Assembly: GCF_016086655.4 (NCBI RefSeq)
Contig: NC_052138.2
Location: 682,001 to 746,000 of the forward strand
Direction: 5' to 3'
DNA from: Lepeophtheirus salmonis
Taxonomy: Eukaryota > Arthropoda > Copepoda > Siphonostomatoida > Caligidae
DNA: 64,000 nt
This document shows positions 34,071-45,918 of this stretch, piece by piece. A model generated the notes under the pieces. That model saw only the letters and a list, made by a program, of their open reading frames with translations. It did not search any database and was not told where the DNA came from. The position numbers and the translations under genes are program-made. The number at the start of each line of letters is the position of its first letter. Positions within the stretch are counted from its first letter, which is position 1.

Positions 34071-34615
34071 TCAGAAACACATCTATTTATAGTATTAATT
34101 TTGTTGAAAATCTCATTAGTAAAACCATGCTGGTACGATCCTCGCTGGTTCAAAGCTCGCCTGAATATATAAATTTTGATTTAAAAAAACTTTATTTTTC
34201 GACCCTCGTCTAAAAAAAATGTGATTTAAAAAGTGGTCTCCAAAATATAATGTATATGAAGGTATTTTTTCCTCAAGAATGAATTAAATAACACTTCAAA
34301 TCCATCTTACGTAATCATTTTCATATTGGTATTATTAAAGATTAAAAATGGTTTATTTTAGAACTATTTCGTACTATCTAAAAAAAATTTAATGATAAAA
34401 TAGTTTCAGAATAAACATGATTGTGTTGTAGAACTTGATATTAATGTATAGATGCTTTATCTCAATATCTACCAATTATCTTGATAAATATAATCAACCA
34501 AAAAAAAGTTGTTTTTTCAAACTGGTTTTGTTCTTTTTATTTTTGTTATTTGACACACACGCAAACATGCTTCAAAAGTAAATTTATATTAGATCATATC
34601 TTTAAACAACGAAGA

Positions 34616-37600
34616 ATGCTTCAAAGTGTCATTGTTATCACTGCTCTGGCTATATTTTTTATACCATCCAATACCTTCTCACAAAAGCCTTCAATTGCTT
34701 GTAAAGTAATTGATCAGGCCTCACAAAATATTTCAAGCTGTATATTCCCTTTTAAATTTCAAAATAGAACACTTAACGAGTGCATCGTTGATTCAGAGGT
34801 GAGGATTGAAATTATATAATATATTTACTAATGAGTAGTATCAGAGCCGCCACATTTCGAGAAATCACGGCTCTAGGAGTCTCGAAAGTTGTTTTTTATA
34901 AAAGTAAGACTTTTTTAAATATGGATTTGTCAGGGATCCCCTGCTTAAAGAGACTCAAAGGAAAAAAGAGACCAGACGGTTGAAATAATAATTAAACAAA
35001 AAATGTGTAGGATCTTATTTATGTTACCTTATTCACAAGCCCTCGATCAAAGATGACCTGGGAAGGAATCTTTTGTAGAGCGCGATGAGAATAAAACTCT
35101 TATGGTTCTCTACAAATATTCCATCCCTAACTATGTCGTGTGCTCATGATACCCCTGAAAATTTACTGTAAAAAATATTACATTGATATTTCTCAAGGAC
35201 CATGATAAACCCTGGTGTCCCACTCGTATTATTAATACAACTAAACCCATCAATTCGAAAGAGGATTTGGATGGACATTGGGGCAATTGCTTAGAGGAAT
35301 GCGTGGTTAATCGTGATATAGAAAAGAATATACTTGTGAACCATGATATGAAATTTTTGGGAGATAACGGAATATTATGTAGGGAATGCATCAATTGGAA
35401 GGAATGTCCATGGGCCAAAAAAGTTGTTACTTCTCTTCAAGGCAGTCTTTCTCCAACTCAAAAAAATTTTTGGATTAAATTTATGAAGGTATGCTTTAAG
35501 ATTAAGATAAAATAATTAGTGTTGTGTCTGTCCTTATTTAGGACTGAAGACTCCAATCCCTTCCAGTTGAGTCTCGGTCTGATCCAGTTAATTCCTTCAT
35601 ATCAGTCCTAAAAACTTATAAAATTCAATCCTTGATGAGATCACTCAACTTTAGTTGTTCATTGTTTAATCAGTTCTAGTACTGACAGTCCTATGGACCG
35701 ACAGTTTTAAGGAACGGTCCTAAGACTGGACTGAAATGGACCGAATAAATAAGGACCCTCACAATACTATAAATAATACCCATGATAATTCATTATTATA
35801 AAAATAGAGTCAAAGATGTGGAATCAATGGTCGAAATATTTGTTGCAAGGCTGGTCCTAAGATAAATGAATCCATCAATAGTAAAGAATTTGGTGTTTGG
35901 AAGCCAGATAGTAGTAAATTTGAGTGTGGTACATCCTTGGATTCATTTTTTATTCATGGTGGAGCTGATTCAAAATTAGGAGAGTTCCCCTTCTTGGCTC
36001 TTTTAGGGTATCCTTATTATTCTCTGAAATGTTTAGATACCATTTATCTGTGTGGTGGATCCCTTATCAATAAACATTACATCCTCACTGCAGCTCATTG
36101 TCTCACAATAGAAGATAAACCATTAAAGTAAGAAAAACATTATTCACTTAAGTATTTTCCCACACATTTTTTTTTTTTTAAGAGAAATCGTTTTAGGTGA
36201 ACATAACATAAATTCTAATCCGGATTGCACGAATAAATTTTGTGCCCCATCGACTCAAAAACGAACGCCAATCAAAATAATTACTCATGAGAAATGGAAT
36301 ATCCATACGCCAACAAAAGGATATGATATTGGCCTTGTTAGGATGGACAGGCCCGTTATTTTAGCAAGAGTAAGTTAGTGAATGATATATTAATGTATGA
36401 GTGTCTGCAGGATTTTTGTTTGAATGAAAGGACAGGCCGGTTTTATAATTAGCGTAGCCTAAAGGCAAAGATAAATATGAGGGCCTTTTCATTTTTTTTT
36501 TTTTTCAAATTTGAATGAAATTTTGAATTTTGCTTTCTCAAAAATTAAATTTCAAACCTTTTTTCGAGACAAATAATTATGCACAGGGATTCTATTTTTA
36601 CGGGACTATGCAGTGCAGATCTTACCTGTGATAAGTATTGGATTGGTCTAAAAAAAACTACAATTCTTTTTAATCCGGTCCTAAGAAAATTTGTCAATCC
36701 TAGAACCGGCCTTTATCAGTCTTTTATGGTAATTACAACAGATGAAATGACAAAGTTACTAACTATGTCATTTCAGCTCTTGAAATTTTATCTTAACCTC
36801 TTTCAAACAGACAAAATACTTGAAGTTTGAAATAGGAGGCTTGTGGCTAGAACGTGTAATACTCAAATATTATACTTTTTAGCTATGATTCAATATTTTT
36901 TAGTTTTTATATTCTTCAATCAAATTAAACTGATTAGTAAATCAATCCTAGGACCGATCCAACACTACTTGTGAAATGTGAGCAAAGACAAAATGCAGGG
37001 TTCTTTTTTTAGTTGTTGAGGAGACATTTTTGTATTTTTATTTCCGAAAAAAATGGTTTTTAACATAACACTTTTTTTTACATTTCTAACATATTCCCTA
37101 TGGTCTTCTTTTATAAGACATAATTAGCGATGGGATTTCTGTAAGAGTGCAAGGAGAAGGCGGGAACGGGACACATTGTATTACTAAATTAAGAACCTTG
37201 TTAATACCAGCTCCTTCTTATATGAACTTATGGGAAGAAAATGAATTACAACTATAAAAAGGAGAACCTTCTACATTTAAAATAGCGTTAGTACAGGGAA
37301 AATATAATCATTATGTTTAAATTTATATATACTTAATTTATAAAGAATTTTAAATAAATTTGCACCTAAGATAGGCGATAATTCTTCTTTTAGAAGGGGA
37401 TGTGAACGCCCCCACGACGGATTAAATAATGAACAAAACAGAAGAAAGAGCACACTCATCCAAACTCTATACCTCATTTTTTCTTTAAACATATCCCTTC
37501 TTTGGAAATAATATATTTTGAGATTATGTTTTTTTTATTTTGTTTATATTTGAAAGACGTATATTTCTTTTTGCAGGAAGACTCCCAAAATAGTTTACTT

Positions 37601-39207
37601 AGTCCCGTATGCTTGCCATGGAAGAGCTATGCACCAGGCCGTGATATCAATGAAGGAGAGGAAACGTTTGTTGCAGGTTGGGGTCGAGTGACAAATAATG
37701 CAAATAAGGCTTACGAAAACTATTGCGCAATTGGAGCTGCAACTCCTGTTCTACAAAAACTTGCTACAAATATAGTATCACATGGTAAATGCAATGAGGA
37801 ATTTACACAATTCAATGTAAGCTCTGATCAACAAATTTGTTCTGGAGGAGTCAAAGGTATGAATGACATATGTCAAATCAAAGATTCTTCAATAGTTGTA
37901 GAACCCGGTTAAGGCGTCAACGCTTAATACGGATATTTTTTTATAGTCTTGAGTCTTCAGTTTAATATTTTTTACCCCTCCCCCAAAAAAAATTGACTCT
38001 GTCTATTTTAATTTTTCTTGATGGGATTTTTGGGTGGAAATTGTCTATTTTTATGCATCTTCTACCGTTCCAAATATGAGTCAAAAATTGAGCTTTTAGT
38101 ATTTGGTTTATCCAAAAAAAAATATTATACAACTTTGTATTAACAATTGAAGGAGTCCAAGTTGTGCTCATTCCTCAATCCTTTGGGGTTTTAAACAAAA
38201 GTAAAATGTCCTTAAATTTTGTCAGAGGCAGTTTTTTTATTGTCCCCAGTGAAATGTGATATATGCAGGGGAAAAAAATATTAATCGGAAGAGTATTGTG
38301 GATATTAATGAAAGTCTTCATTTAATAGTACCTATATAATTAATTCGATAAGGCGGATTGTTTTTATATATGTAAGATTTTATAGGTCCTTTGAGATCGG
38401 GTTAAGCAGGTTCTATTGTACGATTATAGGACAATTTGCCGAACGGATATTTGCCCGAACAATAATATTTAATATTATTACATTTGCTATTGCATATTTT
38501 AATTCGATTTAAAATGATAAATAGCTATTGTTCATATGCTATATATGTCATATAGCTAAATAATTCGTGTTATTTTGCAGAAAGTATATCTTTTAAATTA
38601 TATTAATTAATGATCATTATGTAAACACAACACAGTAGGATGTTATTCGATTGTAGTTCCAGTCATTACCTGAAATCGTCGAGGGCCTGAAACTTTCCCA
38701 TTCAGTTGACTCCAACCATACATACCACAATTATCTAAATTAGATAATTACTACTTAAGTGTCGAATCAATTATTTTAGAGCCGTTTCTTTAGTCAATAA
38801 AACAATTGTTTATTCATTTATTTGTTCGGTAAAGATCTTTTGACATATATAGCATATAAAAATTGCATATTTATAAAACTATCATTTGAAATCCAATTAA
38901 AATATGCGATAGTCATATATCATTGTTCGGCCAAATATCCTCAATGGTCCTTCGGCAAATATAATAATATGTAAATTGAAAGTCTAATTTATAATGTAAA
39001 TGTATTGTCGATTTATTAGGAAAGGATTCTTGTAATGGAGATTCTGGTGGGCCATTGATGTTTAAAGACAATGGACTTTCAGATACACCCATGTTTCAAG
39101 TTGGCATTGTATCCTTTGGTACTGCAAGTTGTGGTATTGGAAAGCCAGGAGTTTATACAAAAGTAGTTTATTTCCTCAAATGGATTGAGGATCATCTGGA
39201 ACCTTAG
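34616..39207 (+). CDS. Secreted FN2-CLIP-trypsin serine protease
   Basis: Six exons: 34616-34798, 35198-35488, 35808-36127, 36183-36369, 37577-37856 and 39020-39207, joined in frame to 482 residues. Domains in order: signal peptide (1 to about 22); fibronectin type II module with C42, C56, C68 and C92, an FPF at 44-46 and HWGNC at 88-92; a CLIP-like module with six cysteines (C122, C125, C131, C162, C170, C171); linker C198; chymotrypsin-fold protease with H255 (LTAAHC), D313 (YDIGLVR) and S429 (GDSGGP). D423, six residues before the serine, predicts trypsin-like cleavage after Arg/Lys. The expected activation bond lacks a basic residue: the chain reads DSFFIHGG instead of R-IVGG. CLIP proteases act in arthropod haemolymph cascades; FN2 modules bind collagen-like ligands. 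The role in this animal is unknown. The start at 34616 was chosen for its signal peptide. Confidence 0.85.
35517..35769. mobile_element. MITE family A, copy 3, within protease intron 2
   Basis: A 253-bp copy starting TAGTGTTGTGTCTGTCC and ending CTCACAATACTA. It shares ATTTAGGACTGAAGACT, CAGTTCTAGTACTGACAGTCC and GGACTGAAATGGACCGAATAAATAAGGA with the other copies. The right end has diverged slightly (AATAC for ACAAC). It stops 38 bp before exon 3 of the protease and leaves the splice acceptor intact. The end fragment GGACCGATCCAACACTAC near 36952-36969, in intron 4, may be a worn fourth copy. Confidence 0.75.
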
Positions 39208-40040
39208 ATTTTAACAAAGACAAAAAACTTTATTTGATTGTGAGATAAGTATTTTAGTCACAAGTATATTAAGCATGCTTTCGATTGATACACCCTCTAA
39301 ATTCGTTGATACATCAAGTTAATTTTTAATTGTATAAACACAAATACAACATTCCATGGTTAAGGCTTTTTTTTTTATTTACACCTTATTCTGAAATCTC
39401 GAAATAGATCAGGGTGCGACAAAAGAACTTATTTTTTATAATGCGTAACAAGAATAAGCCTGTAGAAGTAGTAGGGGTATTTCATTGTAAAGGCGAGAAT
39501 CTAAAGTTTTCTTGGAAATACAGTCAGTCGCTATGAGCCGTTGGAGTAGTGAGGAACGTGCGTTTGACCGTCGAAAATAAATATTACCAAAAATTGGTTT
39601 AACATAATACTTATATAATTAAACTATTTTGGAATTTAGCTCATTAGTGTTTATTGGTACGATTTATGAAAATCACTTAATTACTTCTATTTATATGATT
39701 CCACGGACTATGATGTTACAGAGATATGATTAATTAGTACCACGGCGTCATTTTTTAAATCGGATAATTGTAACCGAATTTATTCCGGAAAAAACCAACA
39801 TTTTTAAGGGCTTTGCAAAATCACCAATAACTAATTAAATAATCATCCACAATTATAAATTAAGAAAGGGTGTCAATTACATTTTTGCATCTTTTTGTAT
39901 AAAATAATTATCCCTATAAAACCTATCAATGAAATGTTACCTTAAGAGAAATGAAAAAATCACCAGGTATTAAAATACCAAAGCTTGATTTATTCAGCAA
40001 TAGGGGACCTCATCTATTCAGGCTTGGACATTGAACAGAA
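39208..40040. other. Spacer 3' of the protease gene
   Basis: AT-rich, with no coding frame and no clear repeat. The protease transcript end presumably lies within the first few hundred bases, but no canonical AATAAA is obvious close to the stop. Confidence 0.3.
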
Positions 40041-40048
40041 AAATGAAG

Positions 40049-40150
40049 GACGTTCACACTTACCGAAAAAAAATGAACGATGAAGAAATATGAACGACGT
40101 TCACACTTACCGAAAAAAATTAACGATGAAGAAATATGAACGGCGTTCAT
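40049..40150. repeat. Two-copy tandem repeat with GAACG/CGTTC words
   Basis: A unit of about 47 bp (CGTTCACACTTACCG, an A-run, then GAACGATGAAGAAATATGAACG) is repeated twice, then ends in the 15-base palindrome ATGAACGGCGTTCAT. Similar TGAACGG words recur near 41705-41745, so the repeat may mark one end of a transposon spanning about 40.0-41.8 kb. Confidence 0.5.
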
Positions 40151-42299
40151 TTTCTTATTGTCTGTAAGGGATCGCTTTTTGACTATTTTTTCCGAAGATT
40201 ACTACATCTTTTTTTTCTGAATTATGGGTATAATTGTAATTATTATCTTTGATAGTAACTAAAATATAGTTTTAAATTTATATTGAAAAATTATAGATCT
40301 GATTTTGTGTGTACAACTTTTAATTACTTTCTATAAAATGTCTAACCACACAATTTGTAGTTTATTGACCAGTCGTCATAGCGGAATCATTGTTATTGTC
40401 CAAGTTGGACGGAGAGGAAAATAAAAGAAATAGACGGATCAGGCTGAAAGTTGGTGTGTGTTCTTCCAAGAGGTACTATAATAACTAAACATGACCTCGG
40501 TAAGCACCAGTAGAGTCATCTCTCTTTCAAACGACCCTCGTACAATGTTACACTGTGTCAATGCAATGCAAAATATAAAGTTGAACAATGTACAAAACGA
40601 AAACGGTAGACAAGTGTTCAGGAGTGTCCAGCCCTCCCCCAATCCAGAAATTAAAAGGAAATCACTTCTATGGAGAAAAAAGAATTAGCCCCCACAAAAA
40701 AAGGACTTTTTTCTAAAAAAAAAAGACCCAGAAAATAAAATCCTGCGAGTGTTACGTAATAAATTATAAATATTACGACTGCACGAATATATTTATATAG
40801 TATATACCGTTGATATGCTCTTATTATTTTCATACTAAGAAATGCAGTTCTTAACTGGTCGGGGCAGTGCATTCAGGACGGGTTGTAGCCCAAAATATAT
40901 ACAGGTAAGCACTCCCTCCCAGCCCCACCCCAAAGTCTTGCATTAATGTCTCTAACAATAAATGAAAAAATAACAGCACACTTATCTGGAGAGGTTAACA
41001 CTGTAGACAAACTAAAACCACTGTGGGTATACGGGAAATGATCACACAGGAAGTATTTACAGCGTTTTGAAAAAATCAGCAAGCCCATTAACAACCAATC
41101 AGAGGCCTCTCCAAAAAAATCAGCCAGAAAATATGAAACCCGACTGGACCCAACAATTACAAATTAAAGCCCGACCAGGCTCGAGTGTTATGGGACCAAC
41201 TATCATATTGGAAAAATTGAGCCTCACTCGAAAGTTGGTTTAGGCTTGGGCTGATCTTATTTTTTTCTTCGCACCAATTATGGCACCCACTAAATGAACG
41301 CCCCCCTTAGTATTTGGCTATAGTCTCTATGCCACGGGTCGGCCTTGCTGTTGAAAATAAACTGGAGGTTGCCTTGAGTAAAGATACGGCCTCTAGACAC
41401 TTTTCGAGGCTGCACTAAAGAACTGCCTGGAGACTATTTTGAGGCTGTTGAAAAAAATAATTAATAAATTAAACACCATTTCTTTAAAATTGAGAGCATC
41501 ATTTTTACCAGTATATTAAAGCCCTGTAAATTTCAAGACCCCTGGGATTGCCTGTTTCGCTTATAATAAGCTACGCCATTGAGGCTCATTTTAATGTATT
41601 GAGAAACAAAAAGGGATTTATATATTAATGAGTATTTTGTAGATTGGACTTTTTATACTAGATAAATTTAAATAAATAAATCGAACCGAAAAGTGAATGA
41701 ATGAACGGCGAACATACAGTTTTTACAAAATGAACGGATGAAGGGTGGACGGGTACAAATCTGCACCTGTCTGATATGATTTTCAAAACTATGTGAAACA
41801 AAACTTTAAATGTATACTATCATTATGAAACAAAAATAAAACTCATTTTATTGCCTTTTGGAAAAGGGAAGTTAAGTTGTCACAAATAGCAAATAAAATA
41901 ATTTTTTAATAAAAATAAACCCATAAATAAAACAAGAACAATTAAATTACTCGTATTTTAACATGACATTTAATTTAATTCTTTTTCAGAGTTTTAATCA
42001 AAGCCAATTTATATAAATTATTTCAAACATTGTATATAAAAAAGAAAACAATAAATTATATTATGTGGTTCGTCAAGTCAAAAACAATCTTTAACAAAAA
42101 TCACGAAAATAATATAAAAATATGTGTTTTACTTCATAAATTAATATGACTTAATACTTTATTGACATATATCCATCAATTACCCGGTTTATCTTCAAAT
42201 TTAAGGGACAATTTTTTTACTCTATGAAATACTTCAAATAAAATCTACATGATGCTAGCTGGTAATTTTTACATACAATATTCTTAGAAATTCACAAAT
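40151..42299. other. Repeat-like spacer without genes
   Basis: Contains short unsupported frames only. Segments at 40860-41110 and 41290-41580 are more GC-balanced than the surroundings and look like old transposon bodies, but no protein motif could be read with confidence. Confidence 0.3.
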
Positions 42300-42560
42300 A
42301 TAGTAAAGCGTTTTCAATGACGTCATAAATTGCATAATATTAGAAGAAGACGCCATTTTGGGGCTCAAAGTTTATATTTTTGCTACATAAAATTGACAAA
42401 TTTCCAATAAACCTTAATAAAACTCCATCAAATGGATTTATAAATAAAAAAGAATTAACAAATGCATTGAATAGTACTTAATACAAAGGATAAACACTGA
42501 TATATGAATTAAATCAAACTAATATGTACTGAAAATCCCAAAAAAATTTCTTAATATTAA
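42300..42560 (+). repeat. Dispersed repeat, copy 2 (pairs with 5805-6010)
   Basis: Shares the ordered blocks TAAATTGCA, CCATTTTG, CTCAAAGTTTAT, CATAAAAT, TTTCCAATAAA and AATAGTA with 5805-6010. It begins with a TGACGTCA palindrome at 42318-42325. Non-coding. The next 450 bp show no further feature. Confidence 0.45.
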
Positions 42561-43029
42561 TGAAAAAAGTGAATTCATTGTTATAAACTTGGTCGCTTAG
42601 GCCCCCAAAATGGACGACATCCAAATTATGAGGATTTTTTTTATCCCTTTTATATAACCTATTTTTTTATTTTGGAAGAAGATTCCTTCAATATAATGGG
42701 CTTGACAATCCCACCATTGAAGAAATTCTAAAAAAAACTGTATTAAAAAAATTATATGAGATAATTATGTTTTGAAATTAATAGCAAATAAGTTAATTAT
42801 TTCATTGTTAAGGTTAACAATGTAATTAAGTAATCCAAAAAAATGGGTGTTTTTCTTCATTTGGGATAAGTGCAACATTTCTATTGGAACCACCGAAGAG
42901 TTGCTCTTATCTGGATTTGACTGTAAAAGTAAAATGCAAATTATTCATTTTCGAGAAAAAATATCCTAGCTTGCTTTTATATTGATGGACACATACTATG
43001 TATAACAATTAAATCATTAATATAACAGT

Positions 43030-43437
43030 CTAAGAGGATTCATTCTTCTCGTCTTCAAATTTCAGCTCCTCATTTTCAGAGGATGTCGTCGTTGGAATTA
43101 AATGTTGCAACTCTAATGTATTAATAGCTTGTATGGGTTGAATCTTCGAGATCACGGGAGATGTTTCAATATCTGCCGACTCAATAAAGTCAATTCCATT
43201 CTCAGTCCCATTACTATTCATGAGTAATTGAGAGATGTACTCCTCCTTCATATTTCGAGATTTTCGAAGGGAGCCTTTTTTGATTTTTGAGAGTTTGGAC
43301 TCTAATCTACTCAAATATTCAGCAGAATCAGGAAGTTTATCGATAAAGTTGTCATTAAAGCCAACTTGTATTTGTATGTCATTTCCACTTTGGATTTCAT
43401 TCCAAGGATCCGTCTCATCAACACTCTTTTCAACCAT
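43030..43437 (-). CDS. CCDC32: CCDC32 homologue
   Basis: Single-exon frame of 135 residues. It resembles vertebrate CCDC32 (about 180 residues), which helps assemble the AP2 clathrin adaptor and affects cilia. Shared features: an acidic N-terminus with DPWNEI, FNDNFID (about 26-32), the conserved YLSRLESKLSKIKKG block (about 41-55), and LQHLIP near residue 112, matching YLIP in the vertebrate protein. The middle is shorter and poorly conserved. Predicted soluble, with an amphipathic helix at 38-60. A perfect TGACGTCA lies 52 bp upstream of the start. Identification rests on short motifs, so it is probable rather than certain. Confidence 0.7.
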   Translation of the reverse strand: MVEKSVDETDPWNEIQSGNDIQIQVGFNDNFIDKLPDSAEYLSRLESKLSKIKKGSLRKSRNMKEEYISQLLMNSNGTENGIDFIESADIETSPVISKIQPIQAINTLELQHLIPTTTSSENEELKFEDEKNESS

Positions 43438-43488
43438 TTCGAATAGCTATCTAATAACTACTATGAAGACTCAACTAAACCTCGAATA

Positions 43489-43496
43489 TGACGTCA
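43489..43496. promoter_or_regulatory. CRE-like palindrome upstream of CCDC32
   Basis: Perfect TGACGTCA 52 bp upstream of the CCDC32 start codon, a promoter-proximal position typical for CREB/ATF sites. Binding is inferred. Confidence 0.45.
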
Positions 43497-43915
43497 CTAC
43501 TATAGGAATATGCAATGAATAGTGAGAAATCAATTGCCATATATACATATTATATTTATTATCGATCATAATTCACAATTAAAGAGCCCATGATTAAGAA
43601 TCCTATATAAATTTATTATCACATAAATTTTATAAAAATAATTTAATTACTACATTTTATTTGTATATAATTAATAAAATAAGGATATCATAATAAATAA
43701 ATAATTTAAATAAAAAGAGTAAAAATATATAATATTATCTTTTATCAATATAGTCTTGCAAAATATAATTTAATTTAGTTTTTTAATTATATATAATTAA
43801 TTATGAGTAAAAAAAAACAATAAAAAAATGCTTGCTTATGATGAATAAAATACAGAATGAATTAAATTTAATTAAATGTAGAAATACAATTGCTTTGTTT
43901 AATGCCATGAATAAC

Positions 43916-45918
43916 TTATATTTTCTTATCCTGAAGTTTAGCAACCTTTTTTGAGAGCTTTAATTCTTCAGCCAATAGCTCATTACGGCGAGTTCTTTCT
44001 TTCTGTAAAATAAGAATCAATTATTAATAATAAATATTGCATATATTGAGATTTATAAGTACCCTGGTAGATATTGTCCTTGGTCCGAACTCCGCAATAG
44101 TTTCTCTTAATTCTTTTAATTTCTTTTCTAGAGCCAAAACATTTGCATTTTTCCGTGTTATGAGAGAGTTACTCGATAGTATTTTTCTTTCATGCTTTTG
44201 ATCCGAGGGAGGAGACAATTCACTATAACTAATATTATTTGACAAAACCTTTTTCTTGGATTCTTCACTACTTTTAATTACAACATTTTTAATTAAGGTA
44301 GAAGATTGAGGTGATGCAGCTCGTGAAGATGAACTTCTCGACAGTCGAGTAGACTTAGAAGAACTCTGATTATTATTACCATTAGCGACACGAGCTCGTG
44401 TTCTCAGTGTGGGTGGAGAGGAATTATAGTCCCCTCTCCAATAATTGTAATCAATCCTATGTTTTTTCTCTGATAGCTCTGGTATATAAGTTAGATTTCT
44501 ATACTCGATCCTTTTAGCATTAAGAAATCTTGCCCTCTCTTCCATTTCTCTAAGTGTAACCGGTAGAACAAGGTCTAAATTATTCATAAACTCATTCCTT
44601 TGAACATTTGAAATAACTCTCTCAATTCTGGGCAATATAAATTCCTCCTGATTTTCCGCATCGACTTTAAGTTTCTCTTTTAGATCCAAGTAGCCATCTG
44701 GTGTGAATCGATTATAGGAGGTGATGTAGCCTGTAAACTGTCCAGGGGCTAGAGTCAACGTTGGACATGGATCACTATTGCTTTCAGTATCACTCATATA
44801 CGGACTAGTTGATGGAGTTGCTTTACAGGAGCCGACTTTTTTACGTTTGATCCCATCCTTGCTCTTACGATTTACTTCTTTGATCTCTCTACGAATCTTT
44901 TCCAACACAGGTTTCTTCAAAAGAGGAAAGTATAAGAATTTAATCCCAATAATACGAACTCAAGACTGTTCATTACTCACTTGCTTCTCATTCCATTGAA
45001 GAAGAAATCGCTCCAGAGTCTCAATTTGTCCTCGAATGTTACCACGTTCATTCGTCTATTATTTTTTCAAAAAAATCCAAAATTAATTAATCATTTTTTA
45101 TGAGGAATAAATATTAAGCAAATAAGGACACAAATGGATCATATAATGATATTTTTGTACTTTTTTACTTCATAAAAACTACAAAAGTAATATCGAAATA
45201 CAACATTCAGTTGAAGTAAATATAATTTCAGATAAAAATCTAGGCCTTTATTTGATAAATTATAACTTTATTTTGAGCTGCGTTCCCTCAACAACAAAAA
45301 AGCAATTGAGAACAATGACTTTCCCAAAATATCGTCAATTTCTATCAACTAATTATTTAGAGGCGCAGCAAGTTGCACTAGTTTAGAAGCAAAAATTCAA
45401 CGTCATAATGAAAAAATTACACAATTTTATTAAAAAGGCCGATTCGGGACCAAATTATGTTTTATATACCAAATAAAGACTTTAAGCTATCGCTAACAAT
45501 TTTGGGTATCTCAAATCATCCCAGAAATTTGAATACAAACTCTATAGGAATTTAAACCAAATTGGTTTAAAAAATTATACAATTATAATTGATGTTATAT
45601 TTACTTCTCACATCTAATTAATTATAATAGTAATTAAATAACACTCAAAACTTACATCAGTGGATTTTTTAAGGCGATAACTTAAAATCTGAAATTAATA
45701 ATAAGATAATGAATTAAATAAAGATCCAAGTTAATATATCACCAAAAAAATATATATATCAATATTAATTAATTAAATACCTGATGATTCCTCATGAAAA
45801 TACGGATTTGCTTTTGATAATCTTCCAACTCTTCAACATATTTGCGAGTTACTCCTCTCGGGATATTTAACATCTTTTTTCTTCCGTCCTTGTCCCACGC
45901 AATGAAATGATCAACTAT
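43916..45918 (-). CDS. Unidentified coiled-coil protein, 5' end uncertain
   Basis: Five exons: 45781-45918, 45656-45688, 44981-45055, 44063-44914 and 43916-44002. All are phase 0 with GT/AG introns and together encode 394 residues. The first listed exon has an acceptor-like edge; translation may start within it at 45873 (MLNIPRGVTRKYVEELEDYQ) or in an unseen upstream exon. Visible features: an N-terminal coiled coil, a basic segment (RKSKDGIKRKK), a conserved-looking core with FTGYITSYNRFTPDGYLDLKEKL and REMEERARFLNAKRIEYRNL, a Ser-rich linker, and a C-terminal coiled coil rich in Lys/Glu ending KLQDKKI. Basic stretches suggest a nuclear, perhaps chromatin-associated, protein. I do not recognise the family. 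Some SAGA- and NSL-type subunits share such a layout, but no diagnostic motif supports them. Confidence 0.75.

Noticed and set aside
34125..34160. T-arm-like GGTTCAAAGCTCGCC
   Set aside because: No matching A box upstream and no acceptor stem; at best a SINE scrap.
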